A stretch of DNA of 34,652 nucleotides from Tistrella bauzanensis (GTDB lineage Bacteria > Pseudomonadota > Alphaproteobacteria > Tistrellales > Tistrellaceae). The stretch's first letter is position 1; each line of letters starts with the position of its first letter. Both the position numbers and the translations under genes were made by a program. Positions 15,568 to 23,674 of the stretch are shown here, piece by piece. Location of the stretch: positions 1 through 34,652 of the forward strand of contig NZ_BMDZ01000058.1 of NCBI RefSeq assembly GCF_014636235.1. Direction: 5' to 3'. The notes below the pieces were generated by a model. The model worked only from the letters and a program-made list of their open reading frames with translations. It ran no database searches and had not been told where the DNA came from.

Positions 15568-17496
15568 ATGGATTGCTGTCACGCTGACGCCCCCGCCGCG
15601 ACGGCGCCGGTCATCACCCATCCGCTGGCGCCGCTGTCGCCGGCCGAGATCCTGAAGGCGGTCGCGGTGATCCGCGGCGAGGCGCGGCTGGCCGGCCTGT
15701 ATTTCGAGACCATCGAGCTGAAAGAGCCCGACAAGGCCAGCCTGCGGGCCGGCGCGTCGGTGCCGCGTGAGGCGCGGGCCAATCTGTTTCATCCGGAACG
15801 GATCGGTGTGGTGCGGGTGGTGGTGGATCTCGATGCCGGCGCGCTGACCTCGGCGGTCGAGCTGCCCGATGCGCGGCCGATGATCCAGCTTGAACAGTTC
15901 ATGGCGATCGAGGACATCGTGAAGGCCAGCCCCGATTTCATCGCGGCCTGTGCCAAGCGTGGCATCACCGACATGGCCATGGTCTGTGTCGATCCCTGGT
16001 CGGCGGGCAATTTCTCGGTACCGGGCGAGGAGGGGCGCCATCTCTGCCACACATTCGCGTGGCTGCGGCTGCGCGAGAACGAGAATTTCTATGCCCATCC
16101 GATCGAGGGCGTGAACGCGGTCGTCGATCTGAAGACCAGCGCGGTGATCCGGGTCGATGATTACGGCGTGGTGCCGGTGCCGATGACCGAGCACAATTAC
16201 GAGACCGAATTCCGCGACAGCTTCCGCACCGGGCTGAAGCCGATCAATGTCGTGCAGCCCGAGGGGGTGAGCTTCACCCTGAACGGATCACGGCTGGTCT
16301 GGGACAAGTGGTCGCTGGTGGTGGGCTTCAATGCCCGCGAGGGGCTGACCTTGCACGACATCTCGTATGGCGGCCGGCCGATCGTGCATCGCGCCTCGCT
16401 GGTCGAGATGGTGGTGCCCTACGGCAGCCCCGATAACGGCCATTTCCGCAAGAACGTGTTCGATATCGGCGAGTATGGCATCGGCAAGCTGGCCAATTCG
16501 CTGAAGCTGGGCTGCGACTGCCTGGGCGCGATCGAATATCTGGACGCGCATCTGAACACCATGACCGGCGAGGTCATGACCATCGAGAAGGCGATCTGCA
16601 TCCACGAGGAGGACAGCGGCCTGCTGTGGAAGCACTGGGATTTCCGCACCAACCGCGCCGAGGTGCGCCGCGCCCGCAAGCTGGTGGTGTCGTGCATCTG
16701 CACGGTGGGCAATTACGAATACGCGCTCTACTGGTATCTGCACATCGACGGCACGATCGAATTCGAGATGAAGGCGACCGGCATCATCAACACCGCCGCC
16801 TGCATCCCCGGCCAGCCACCGAAATATGGCCGCGAGGTGGCGCCGGGCGTGGTCGGCCACATCCACCAGCACATCTTCTGCGCCCGGCTGGACATGGCGG
16901 TGGATGGGGATGCCAACAGCATCGTCGAGTGCAACACCTATGCCGATGAGGAAGGCCCCGACAACCCCTATGGCAACGGCTTCTACGAGGCGGAAACCGT
17001 GCTGCGCACCGAGCTTGAGGCCTGCCGCCGCGCCAACCCGGCCAGCCATCGCTATTGGAAGATCATCAACCCCGACAAGACCAATCATGCCGGCACGCCG
17101 GTTGCCTATAAGCTGGACGCGCCGAATTGCGTGACACCCTTCGTGCGGCCGAATTCGCCATCGGGCCAGCGCGCCGGCTTTGTGCAGAACCATGTCTGGG
17201 TCACCGCCTATGACCCGGAAGAACGCTATCCGGCCGGCGAGTACATGAACCATTCCACCGGCGCCGGCGGCATCGTTGATTTCGTGGCCCAGGACCGGCC
17301 GGTCGAGAACACCGACATCGTGCTGTGGCATGTCTTCGGCCTGCACCATCCCGTGCGGGTGGAGGATTTCCCCGTCCAGCCCTGCGTGATGACCGGCTTC
17401 AAGCTGATGCCGGCCGGGTTCTTCAACGGCAACCCGTGCCTGGATCTGCCGCCGGAGGTGAATGCCGCGAGCTGCTGCGCCAACGCCGCCGGCTGA
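15568..17496 (+). CDS. Primary-amine oxidase (copper/TPQ amine oxidase)
   Basis: Oxidises primary amines to aldehydes, releasing ammonia and H2O2, using copper and the self-made cofactor topaquinone. The 642-residue protein matches the Arthrobacter amine oxidase in length and layout. The cofactor tyrosine is Y383 in TVGNYEYALYW (consensus T-x-x-N-Y-D/E). The catalytic base is D299 in NVFDIGEYGIG. Copper ligands are H433 and H435 in HIHQHIFCARLD and most likely H594 in GLHHPVRVEDFP. There is no signal peptide, so it is probably cytoplasmic. The ATG at 15568 follows AAGGAG by 9 bases. The C-terminus ends in a small cysteine cluster (SCCANAAG), and residues 3-4 are also CC, which is unusual. The substrate could be tyramine, phenethylamine or histamine; it cannot be told from sequence. 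Confidence 0.96.
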   Translation: MDCCHADAPAATAPVITHPLAPLSPAEILKAVAVIRGEARLAGLYFETIELKEPDKASLRAGASVPREARANLFHPERIGVVRVVVDLDAGALTSAVELPDARPMIQLEQFMAIEDIVKASPDFIAACAKRGITDMAMVCVDPWSAGNFSVPGEEGRHLCHTFAWLRLRENENFYAHPIEGVNAVVDLKTSAVIRVDDYGVVPVPMTEHNYETEFRDSFRTGLKPINVVQPEGVSFTLNGSRLVWDKWSLVVGFNAREGLTLHDISYGGRPIVHRASLVEMVVPYGSPDNGHFRKNVFDIGEYGIGKLANSLKLGCDCLGAIEYLDAHLNTMTGEVMTIEKAICIHEEDSGLLWKHWDFRTNRAEVRRARKLVVSCICTVGNYEYALYWYLHIDGTIEFEMKATGIINTAACIPGQPPKYGREVAPGVVGHIHQHIFCARLDMAVDGDANSIVECNTYADEEGPDNPYGNGFYEAETVLRTELEACRRANPASHRYWKIINPDKTNHAGTPVAYKLDAPNCVTPFVRPNSPSGQRAGFVQNHVWVTAYDPEERYPAGEYMNHSTGAGGIVDFVAQDRPVENTDIVLWHVFGLHHPVRVEDFPVQPCVMTGFKLMPAGFFNGNPCLDLPPEVNAASCCANAAG

Positions 17497-17540
17497 GACG
17501 GCGGGCAGGGGGGCGGTGAACCAGGCCGGGAGGGGCGCCG

Positions 17541-18278
17541 ATGTCGACCATGCCGACCTTCATGGGCGGGCTGCTGCTGGGTTTGGCCGGCAGCCTGCAT
17601 TGCGCGGGGATCTGCGGCGGCATCGCCTCGGCGACGCTGATCGCCGCCGATCCTGGCGGCACCGCCCGCGCCCGCGCCGGGGCCTTGATGCAGATCCAGC
17701 TTGGCCGCGCCGCCACCTATACCCTGGCCGGTGGCGCGGTCGGCGCCGGATCGGGGGCGCTGGCCGGGCTGCTGGATCTGGCGGGCGCCAATCAACTGCT
17801 GCGGGTGCTGGCCGCCGCCAACCTGCTGTGGGTGGGGGCGGCGCTGGCCGGCATCGGCGCGGGGCCGCGGCTGTTCGATGGCTGGGCGCGGGCGATCGGC
17901 CGGTTGACCAGCCAGCTCACCGGACAATATGCGCGGCCCCTTGGCCGGGGCGGCGGCGGCTTCGCCATGGGCGCGATCTGGGGGTTGATGCCCTGCGGCA
18001 TGGTCTATGCCGCACTGCTGACCGCCCTGCTGTCGGGCAGCACGGCCGGAGGGGCGCTGGTCATGGCCGGTTTCGCGCTCGGCACCATGCCGGCGGTGGC
18101 TGGCAGCGCCTATGGAATTGCCGCACTGGCCGGGCATGGCCGGAGGGTGGGGCATCCGCGCAGGGGCGGATTGCATGCCGGCCATCTGCGCGTGGGGCTG
18201 GGTGTCGCCATTGCCGCGATCGGTGCCGTGACACTGCTGGTGCCGGCACCGCTGCTCGCGGAAATATGCCTGTTTTGA
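17541..18278 (+). CDS. Sulfite exporter TauE/SafE-like (DsbD_2 domain) membrane protein
   Basis: A 245-residue inner-membrane protein with about six hydrophobic segments, of the DsbD_2/TauE-like family found near cytochrome oxidase and metal-homeostasis genes. Family markers are GSLHCAGICGGI (C21, C25) in TM1 and GLMPCGMVYAALL (C152) in the middle, giving a set of conserved cysteines within membrane segments. It starts 44 bases after the amine oxidase stop codon with a clear GGGAGG ribosome binding site, so it is likely in the same operon. Because the enzyme before it needs copper to mature, a role in copper or thiol handling is attractive; this is inference, since family members have mixed and mostly unproven functions. 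Confidence 0.82.
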   Translation: MSTMPTFMGGLLLGLAGSLHCAGICGGIASATLIAADPGGTARARAGALMQIQLGRAATYTLAGGAVGAGSGALAGLLDLAGANQLLRVLAAANLLWVGAALAGIGAGPRLFDGWARAIGRLTSQLTGQYARPLGRGGGGFAMGAIWGLMPCGMVYAALLTALLSGSTAGGALVMAGFALGTMPAVAGSAYGIAALAGHGRRVGHPRRGGLHAGHLRVGLGVAIAAIGAVTLLVPAPLLAEICLF

Positions 18279-18308
18279 GTGCAGATTTGCCGCTATGGTG
18301 ATCGCTGC

Positions 18309-18328
18309 ATAAAATAAATGCATTTTAT
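18309..18328. promoter_or_regulatory. AT-rich inverted repeat upstream of the sigma-54 promoter
   Basis: ATAAAAT (18309-18315), a 6-base spacer, then ATTTTAT (18322-18328), in an otherwise GC-rich region. Its centre is about 80 bases before the predicted transcription start, a usual distance for an enhancer-binding-protein site or a bending site at a sigma-54 promoter. Confidence 0.45.
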
Positions 18329-18373
18329 CTGAGGTGATCGGCCGCGGACCGGCGGCTTTGCGGGCCTCAAGTA

Positions 18374-18390
18374 TTGGCACAAAATTTGCC
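18374..18390 (+). promoter_or_regulatory. Sigma-54 (RpoN) promoter upstream of the AraC-family gene
   Basis: TTGGCAC (18374-18380), 5 bases, then TTGCC (18386-18390). The invariant GG (18376-18377) and GC (18388-18389) are 10 bases apart, exactly as the -24/-12 consensus requires. Transcription would start near 18401, about 53 bases before the AraC start codon. Confidence 0.8.
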
Positions 18391-18453
18391 TTGTGATCCG
18401 CATCCTGAACAAGAACGGCCAAGAAAAATTCCGTTCTGACAAGGGTCCGGGTC

Positions 18454-19488
18454 ATGATCTCATCCCATCAATTCGGCACCATCACCACGGGTGCCATTTA
18501 CGGCCTGCATGCGGTTATCAAGTCGAAGGGCGGTCGTCCGGAAGATGTGTTCGCGCGCATCGGCCTGTCGGGCGATCCCGATTGCGGGGTGCAGCCGGTT
18601 CTGCCGCTGGCCAGCTTCACGGCCACCCTGGAGGCGGCGGCGTCCGAGGTTGGCAGTTCCACCTTCGGGCTCGATTTCGGCCGGGCCTTCGACATCCGCC
18701 GGCTGGGCGGCATCGGCGAGGTGTTCCATTGCGACCAGACCGTGGGTGCGGCACTGGAGAAATTCTGCCGCTATCTGCCCACGGCCCAGGACAACAGCCG
18801 GGCGGTGTGCGCCGTCTCGGGCGATCTGGCGCGGGTCAGCTATGAGATCGAGGATCCGACGGTGCATGAGCGGGTCCAGGATGCCAATTTCACCCTGGCG
18901 CTGAAGCATGACGTGCTGAAATGGCTATTGGGGCCGCGATTTTCCGCAAGCTGGGTGGAGTTCCGCCATCAGCCCGATGGTGACGCGGCCGATTACCGGC
19001 ATCATTTCGGCTGCCCGGTGCGCTTCGGTGCCGGCGGCAATGCGCTGGTGTTTCCGGCGCGCTGGCTGGAGACCCCCATCGCCACCGCCGATCCGCGCGC
19101 CTGCCATCAGGTGGTGGCGCGGCTGGCCGACGATCTGGCGACCCGCACCGCGCGGATCGATTTCACCGGCGGCATCGAGGCCTGGATCACCGAGGCGATG
19201 TGCCGCGCCGCCCCGATCGAGCTTGAGCATGTCGCCGCCGACCTGGGGATGAGCGCCCGCACCCTGCAACGCCGGCTGGATCAGTGCGGGGTGAGTTTCG
19301 CCGATCTGCGCAACACCGTCCGCCGGCGGCTGGCGGTGGTGATGCTGACCGAGACCGCCATGCCGGTGACCCTGATCGCCCTGCATCTGGGCTATAGCGA
19401 GACCAGCGCGTTCACCCGCGCCTTCAAGGCGATGACCGGTCGCGCGCCGCTGGCCTTCCGCAACGAGGCGGGGGCTGGCGCCGGCTGA
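18454..19488 (+). CDS. AraC-family transcriptional regulator (OruR/ArgR-like arabinose_bd domain)
   Basis: A 344-residue DNA-binding regulator. Residues about 20-205 form the ligand-binding domain typical of the OruR/VirF-like branch (RRLGGIGEVFHCDQTVGAAL is characteristic). The C-terminal double helix-turn-helix covers about 255-335, with IELEHVAADLGMSARTLQRR as the first unit and LIALHLGYSETSAFTRAFK as the second. The start ATG at 18454 follows AAGGG. It is encoded just after the amine permease, amine oxidase and TauE-like genes and has its own sigma-54 promoter, so it is a good candidate regulator of that locus, sensing an amine, its amino acid precursor or the aldehyde. The ligand is unknown. 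Confidence 0.92.
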   Translation: MISSHQFGTITTGAIYGLHAVIKSKGGRPEDVFARIGLSGDPDCGVQPVLPLASFTATLEAAASEVGSSTFGLDFGRAFDIRRLGGIGEVFHCDQTVGAALEKFCRYLPTAQDNSRAVCAVSGDLARVSYEIEDPTVHERVQDANFTLALKHDVLKWLLGPRFSASWVEFRHQPDGDAADYRHHFGCPVRFGAGGNALVFPARWLETPIATADPRACHQVVARLADDLATRTARIDFTGGIEAWITEAMCRAAPIELEHVAADLGMSARTLQRRLDQCGVSFADLRNTVRRRLAVVMLTETAMPVTLIALHLGYSETSAFTRAFKAMTGRAPLAFRNEAGAGAG

Positions 19489-19584
19489 CTGTTGGCCGCG
19501 CTCACTCTTCTCTTGTCTCTGGCAGTCGCGCCCGCGAAGATCGCGGCCCGGCCGCTGGATGATCTTTGAGAGGATGTGCCCCCG

Positions 19585-20391
19585 ATGACCGACCGTCTGC
19601 GCCTCGTCACCTGGAACATCAATTCGCTGCGCCTGCGCTTGGGCCTGCTCGGCCGCGTGGTCGAAGAGGCCCGCCCCGATGTGGTCTGCCTTCAGGAAAC
19701 CAAGGTCGACGACGCCAACTTCCCGATGGAGGCGGTGCGGGCGCTGGGCTTCGAGCATGTGCTTTACCGGGGCGACAAGGGCTATAACGGTGTCGCGATC
19801 CTGTCGAAGCGGCCGATCGAGCCCGCCGGCCACCGCTTCTGGGGCGGGGTGGAGGATGCCCGCCACATCTCGGCGCGGCTGGCCGACGGCATGGTGGTGC
19901 ATAATTTCTATGTCCCGGCGGGTGGCGACATCCCCGATCCCGCGCTGAACGTGAAATTCGCCCACAAGCTGCGCTTCCTGGACGATCTGACCGACTGGGG
20001 CGCCACGGTTGCCGGCGACACCACGCCGCGGGTGATGGTGGGTGACCTGAACATCGCGCCGCTGGAAACCGATGTCTGGAGCCATAAGCAGTTGCTGAAG
20101 GTGGTCAGCCACACGCCGGTCGAGGTGGACAAGCTGGCGCGGGTTCAGGCGGCCGGCGCCTGGACCGATGTCGTGCGCCAGGTGATCACGCCCGACATCA
20201 AGCTGTATTCCTGGTGGTCCTATCGCGCCCGCGACTGGGCGGCGGCCGATCGCGGGCGCCGGCTGGACCATATCTGGACCGATGGCGGGCTGGCGCCACG
20301 CGTGCGCGGCGCCAGCGTGCTGAAGGACGCCCGTGGCTGGACCCAGCCATCAGATCATGTGCCGGTGATGGTCGACATCGATCCGGCCTGA
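19585..20391 (+). CDS. xth: Exodeoxyribonuclease III / AP endonuclease
   Basis: Cleaves DNA at abasic sites and degrades 3' ends in base-excision repair. The 268-residue protein has the full exonuclease III fold signature: N11 in TWNINSLRLR, the metal ligand E38 in CLQETK, Y109 in VVHNFYVPAGG, D154 and N156 in VGDLNIAP, RLDHIWTD near 227-233, and the catalytic D257-H258 in QPSDHVPV. The ATG at 19585 is preferred over an in-frame GTG at 19576 because GAGAGGA lies about 10 bases upstream and MTDRLRLVTWN is the usual beginning. It faces the E1-like gene convergently with only 50 bases between stops. Confidence 0.95.
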   Translation: MTDRLRLVTWNINSLRLRLGLLGRVVEEARPDVVCLQETKVDDANFPMEAVRALGFEHVLYRGDKGYNGVAILSKRPIEPAGHRFWGGVEDARHISARLADGMVVHNFYVPAGGDIPDPALNVKFAHKLRFLDDLTDWGATVAGDTTPRVMVGDLNIAPLETDVWSHKQLLKVVSHTPVEVDKLARVQAAGAWTDVVRQVITPDIKLYSWWSYRARDWAAADRGRRLDHIWTDGGLAPRVRGASVLKDARGWTQPSDHVPVMVDIDPA

Positions 20392-20441
20392 TGAGGGCGG
20401 GGGGTGGCAAGACGGGCGGGTGACGACGGAAGGGTGGCGGC

Positions 20442-22883
20442 TCAGCCGCGCCGCCGCCGGCCCCGGGTGAAGCGCCGCGCCGCCGCGGCGATGCCCTGGG
20501 CGTCGATGCCGTAATGGGCATAAAGATCCTCGACCGTGCCGGTCTGGCCGAAATGGTCGACACCCAGCGCCGCGACCCGATGGCCGTTGACCCCGCCCAG
20601 CCAGGCCAGCGTCGCCGGATGGCCGTCGATGACGGTGACGATCCCGGCATGGTCGGGCACCTGATCGAGCAGGCGCTCAACCGGTGAGACGGCGTCCATC
20701 GCTCCCTCCGCCCGGGCCCCCTCCGCCCGGGCCTTTTCCGCCGCGAGCCAGCCGGCATGCAGCCGGTCGGCCGAGGTGACGGCCAGCACCGCGACATTGC
20801 GCCGGGCACCGCCGATCAGCCCGGCCGCCGCCACCGCCTCGGTCATCGCCACGCCCTGGCAGGCGATGACCACCTCGCAGCCCGGCTCCGGCGCCTTCAG
20901 CCAATAGCCGCCGGTGATGATGGCATCGGCAAGCGCGGGCGTCATCGCGCGGCGTGGCTGGTCGACCGGCCGGGTGGAGAGCCGCAGATAGACGGCGCCA
21001 CCGGCGGCATCGGGCAGGAAGCTGACCGGATCGGGGGTCTTGGCGCCGGTGCGCTGCATATGGCTGAAGCCCCAGTCGATGATCACCGCCAACTCGTCGG
21101 CGAAGGCCGGCTCGAACGAGGCGAGCCCGTCCTGGCTCATGCCGATCAGCGGCTGGGCGATCGACTGATGCGCGCCCCCCTCGCCGGCCAGTGACACGCC
21201 GGACGGGGTGGCGACCACCATGAAGCGGGCATCCTGATAGCAGGCATAATTCAGCGCATCCAGCCCGCGTGAGATGAACGGGTCGTACAGCGTGCCCACC
21301 GGCAGCAGGCGCTCGCCGAACAACTCGTGGGCCAGGCCGGCGGCGCCCAGCAGCAGGAACAGGTTCATCTCGGCGATGCCCAGCTCGATATGCTGGCCCT
21401 GGGGGGAGAAATGCCATTTCTGGGCGCTGGGGATGCGCTGGCGCTGGAAGATGTCGGCGATCTCGTCGGCGGCGAACAGCGCGCGGCGGTTCACCCAGCC
21501 GCCCAGATTGGTCGAGACCGTGACATCGGGCGAGGTGGTGACGATGCGCCGGGCCAGATCGGTGTCGGTCTTGGCGATCGCGTCCATGATCCGCCCGAAG
21601 GCGGTCTGGGTGGAGGTGGTCGCCTGTGTGGAGGCGCCACCAACCGCCTGCGGCCCGATCGCCGCCACCGGTGCGGCGCTCAGCCGCCGACTGGCGCCAG
21701 TATTGAACGGCACCCGGTCGAGGAAAGCGCGCAACACCGCCTCGTCGATGCCCAGCCCCTCGAACGGTGCCCATTCATGGCCGGCGCGCACGCCCATGGC
21801 ATCGCGCAGCGCATGGATCTGCGCTTCCGTCATCTGGCCGGAATGGTTGTCCTTGTGGCCGGCCAGCGGCGTGCCCCAGCCCTTGACGGTATAGGCGATG
21901 AACACGGTCGGCCGGTCGTCGTCGATGCCGTGGAAGGCGTCGAGCAGGCTTTCCAGGCAGTGGCCGCCCAGATTGGCCATCAGATCGGCCAGTTCGGCGT
22001 CGTCGCGGCGCGCGATCAGCGCGCTGACATCGCCCTGGTCGCCCAGATCATCCTGCAACCGCGCGCGCCACGCCGCACCGCCCTGATACATCAGCGCCGA
22101 ATACAGGCCGTTGGGGCAGGCATCGATCCAGGCGCGCAGCCGCTCGCCGCCGGGCTCGGCAAAGGCGGCGCGCTGGCGGGCGCCGTATTTGATCGTCACC
22201 ACCCGCCAGTCGAAGGCCTTGAAGATCGCGGCGATCCGGTCATAGAGCCCCTCGCGGACCACGCCGTCCAGGCTCTGGCGGTTATAGTCGATCACCCACC
22301 AGGTGTTGCGCAGGCCCTGCTTCCAGCCTTCCAGCAGGCATTCATAAACATTGCCCTCATCCAGCTCGGCATCGCCGACCAGGGCGATCATCCGGCCTTC
22401 GGGCATGTCGGGCCGCGCCCAGGATTTGGCGCGGATATAGTCCTGCACGATCGACGCGAAGGCAGTGAAGGCCACGCCCAGCCCGACCGATCCGGTCGAA
22501 ATGTCGACATCATCGGTGTCCTTGGTGCGCGACGGATAGGACTGCGCGCCGCCGAGGCCCCGGAATGCCTTCAGCTTGTCGAGCGTCTGGCGGCCGAACA
22601 GATACTGGATGGCATGAAACACCGGCGCGGCATGGGGCTTCACCGCCACCCGGTCTTCCGGGCGCAGCACATCGAAATAGAGTGCCGTCATGATCGCGGT
22701 CATCGAGGCCGAGGACGACTGATGCCCGCCCACCTTCACACCCGACGCGTTCGGCCGGATGTGGTTCGCGTGGTGGATCATCCAGTTCGACAGCCACAAC
22801 GCCTTGCGGCTGAGCGCATCGAGCATCGCCAGATGAGTGTCGTCGCGCGTCTCGCCCGCCATCCGGGCAGCGATCCTGGTCAT
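20442..22883 (-). CDS. Homodimeric pyruvate dehydrogenase E1 / transketolase-like ThDP enzyme (MdeB-like)
   Basis: A thiamine diphosphate enzyme of the homodimeric E1/transketolase superfamily, 813 residues; longer than transketolase (about 665) and shorter than classical AceE (about 887). The ThDP-Mg motif is GDAELDEGN (170-178) with N201 completing it (VIDYNRQSLDG). VGGHQSSSASM and STGSVGLGVAF match the E1 N-terminal domain; ELGIAEMNLFLLLGAAG carries the catalytic glutamate of the pyrimidine domain. The ATG at 22883 follows GGGAGA. It is divergent from an AsnC/Lrp gene, as mdeB is from mdeR in Pseudomonas putida, where the substrate is 2-oxobutyrate from methionine breakdown; no methionine gamma-lyase gene is present here. 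No E2/E3 genes are nearby. Residues about 727-736 contain a duplicated ARAEG. Confidence 0.9.
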   Translation of the reverse strand: MTRIAARMAGETRDDTHLAMLDALSRKALWLSNWMIHHANHIRPNASGVKVGGHQSSSASMTAIMTALYFDVLRPEDRVAVKPHAAPVFHAIQYLFGRQTLDKLKAFRGLGGAQSYPSRTKDTDDVDISTGSVGLGVAFTAFASIVQDYIRAKSWARPDMPEGRMIALVGDAELDEGNVYECLLEGWKQGLRNTWWVIDYNRQSLDGVVREGLYDRIAAIFKAFDWRVVTIKYGARQRAAFAEPGGERLRAWIDACPNGLYSALMYQGGAAWRARLQDDLGDQGDVSALIARRDDAELADLMANLGGHCLESLLDAFHGIDDDRPTVFIAYTVKGWGTPLAGHKDNHSGQMTEAQIHALRDAMGVRAGHEWAPFEGLGIDEAVLRAFLDRVPFNTGASRRLSAAPVAAIGPQAVGGASTQATTSTQTAFGRIMDAIAKTDTDLARRIVTTSPDVTVSTNLGGWVNRRALFAADEIADIFQRQRIPSAQKWHFSPQGQHIELGIAEMNLFLLLGAAGLAHELFGERLLPVGTLYDPFISRGLDALNYACYQDARFMVVATPSGVSLAGEGGAHQSIAQPLIGMSQDGLASFEPAFADELAVIIDWGFSHMQRTGAKTPDPVSFLPDAAGGAVYLRLSTRPVDQPRRAMTPALADAIITGGYWLKAPEPGCEVVIACQGVAMTEAVAAAGLIGGARRNVAVLAVTSADRLHAGWLAAEKARAEGARAEGAMDAVSPVERLLDQVPDHAGIVTVIDGHPATLAWLGGVNGHRVAALGVDHFGQTGTVEDLYAHYGIDAQGIAAAARRFTRGRRRRG
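20704..20733 (-). repeat. In-frame 15-bp tandem duplication inside the E1-like gene
   Basis: The unit ccctccgcccgggcc occurs twice back to back (20704-20718, 20719-20733). Because 15 is a multiple of 3 the frame is kept, and the protein gains a repeated ARAEG in a surface-type linker before the final domain. Confidence 0.9.
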
Positions 22884-22967
22884 GCGGTCTCTCCCGTCAT
22901 CGTCCGGAAGCCTTATTCTGCACCCGGGCGCGCGCCGGTTCTTGCCTATTTTTGGCTCGATACCCAC

Positions 22968-22979
22968 ACTGCACGCAGT
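22968..22979. promoter_or_regulatory. Inverted repeat between the E1-like and AsnC genes, possible AsnC operator
   Basis: ACTGC-AC-GCAGT is a perfect 5-bp inverted repeat in the middle of the 120-bp divergent region. Lrp/AsnC proteins often bind short symmetric sites next to their own gene. No clear -35/-10 pair was identified for either direction. Confidence 0.35.
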
Positions 22980-23003
22980 TATCTGTCAGGAAAGGGCATC
23001 CGT

Positions 23004-23483
23004 ATGGCGATATCCACCAAACCGGATCTGGACCCGATCGACCGCCGCATCCTGAAGGCCCTGCAGGAAGACGGCCGGATGACCGCCCAGGCCCTGGCCG
23101 AACGCGTCGGCCTGTCGCCATCGCCCTGCCTGCGCCGCATCCGCCTGCTGGAAGAGGCGGGGGTGATCACCGGCTATGCGGCGCTGGTCAACCAGAACAG
23201 CGTCGGCCTGCCGGTCTCGGTGTTCATCTCGATCAAGCTGGAACGCCAGCGCGCCCCCGAACTCGACGCCTTCGCCCGCGCGATCACCGCCTGGCCCGAG
23301 GTGATGGAATGCTACCTGATGACCGGCGCCCGCGACTTCCTGCTCCGCGTGGTCTGCGCCGACCTCGCCGCCTATGAAGCCTTCCTCCGCGACCGCCTGA
23401 CCAAGCTGGACGGGGTTGGCTCGATTGAATCGAGCTTCGCGCTGGGGCAGGTGAAGTATTCGCGGGTGTTGCCGTTGGGGTGA
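23004..23483 (+). CDS. Lrp/AsnC-family transcriptional regulator
   Basis: A 159-residue regulator of the feast/famine family. The N-terminal winged helix-turn-helix is LDPIDRRILKALQEDGRMT then ALAERVGLSPSPCLRRIRLL (31-50), and the C-terminal RAM ligand domain includes WPEVMECYLMTGARDFLL and ends with FALGQVKYSRVLPL. Upstream the same frame stays open across the opposite-strand gene, but the ATG at 23004 with AAAGGG 7 bases before it is the natural start. Being divergent from the E1-like enzyme gene, it probably senses an amino acid whose keto-acid product that enzyme consumes; this is inference. Confidence 0.94.
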   Translation: MAISTKPDLDPIDRRILKALQEDGRMTAQALAERVGLSPSPCLRRIRLLEEAGVITGYAALVNQNSVGLPVSVFISIKLERQRAPELDAFARAITAWPEVMECYLMTGARDFLLRVVCADLAAYEAFLRDRLTKLDGVGSIESSFALGQVKYSRVLPLG

Positions 23484-23638
23484 GGGGGGGGCGCAGCAGC
23501 CGTCATGCTGCTTATCCGGCGTATCGCCCGGGCAGGGAGTGTGAGCCGCAGCCGGTTTGATGGATATGTCTGGTTGGCACCCCATGGCCGTCGGTGAGGT
23601 CGCGGGTTCAGATTGATGGGTTATCAAGGATATGATAG

Positions 23639-23651
23639 AAGTTAATAACTT
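23639..23651. promoter_or_regulatory. Palindromic operator candidate of the toxin-antitoxin operon
   Basis: AAGTTA-A-TAACTT is a perfect palindrome 23 bases before the antitoxin start codon and 5 bases after TATGAT (23631-23636), which resembles a -10 box. The position suits autorepression by the antitoxin, as known for RES-Xre systems. Confidence 0.55.
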
Positions 23652-23674
23652 GAATATCTCATCAGGAGAGCATC

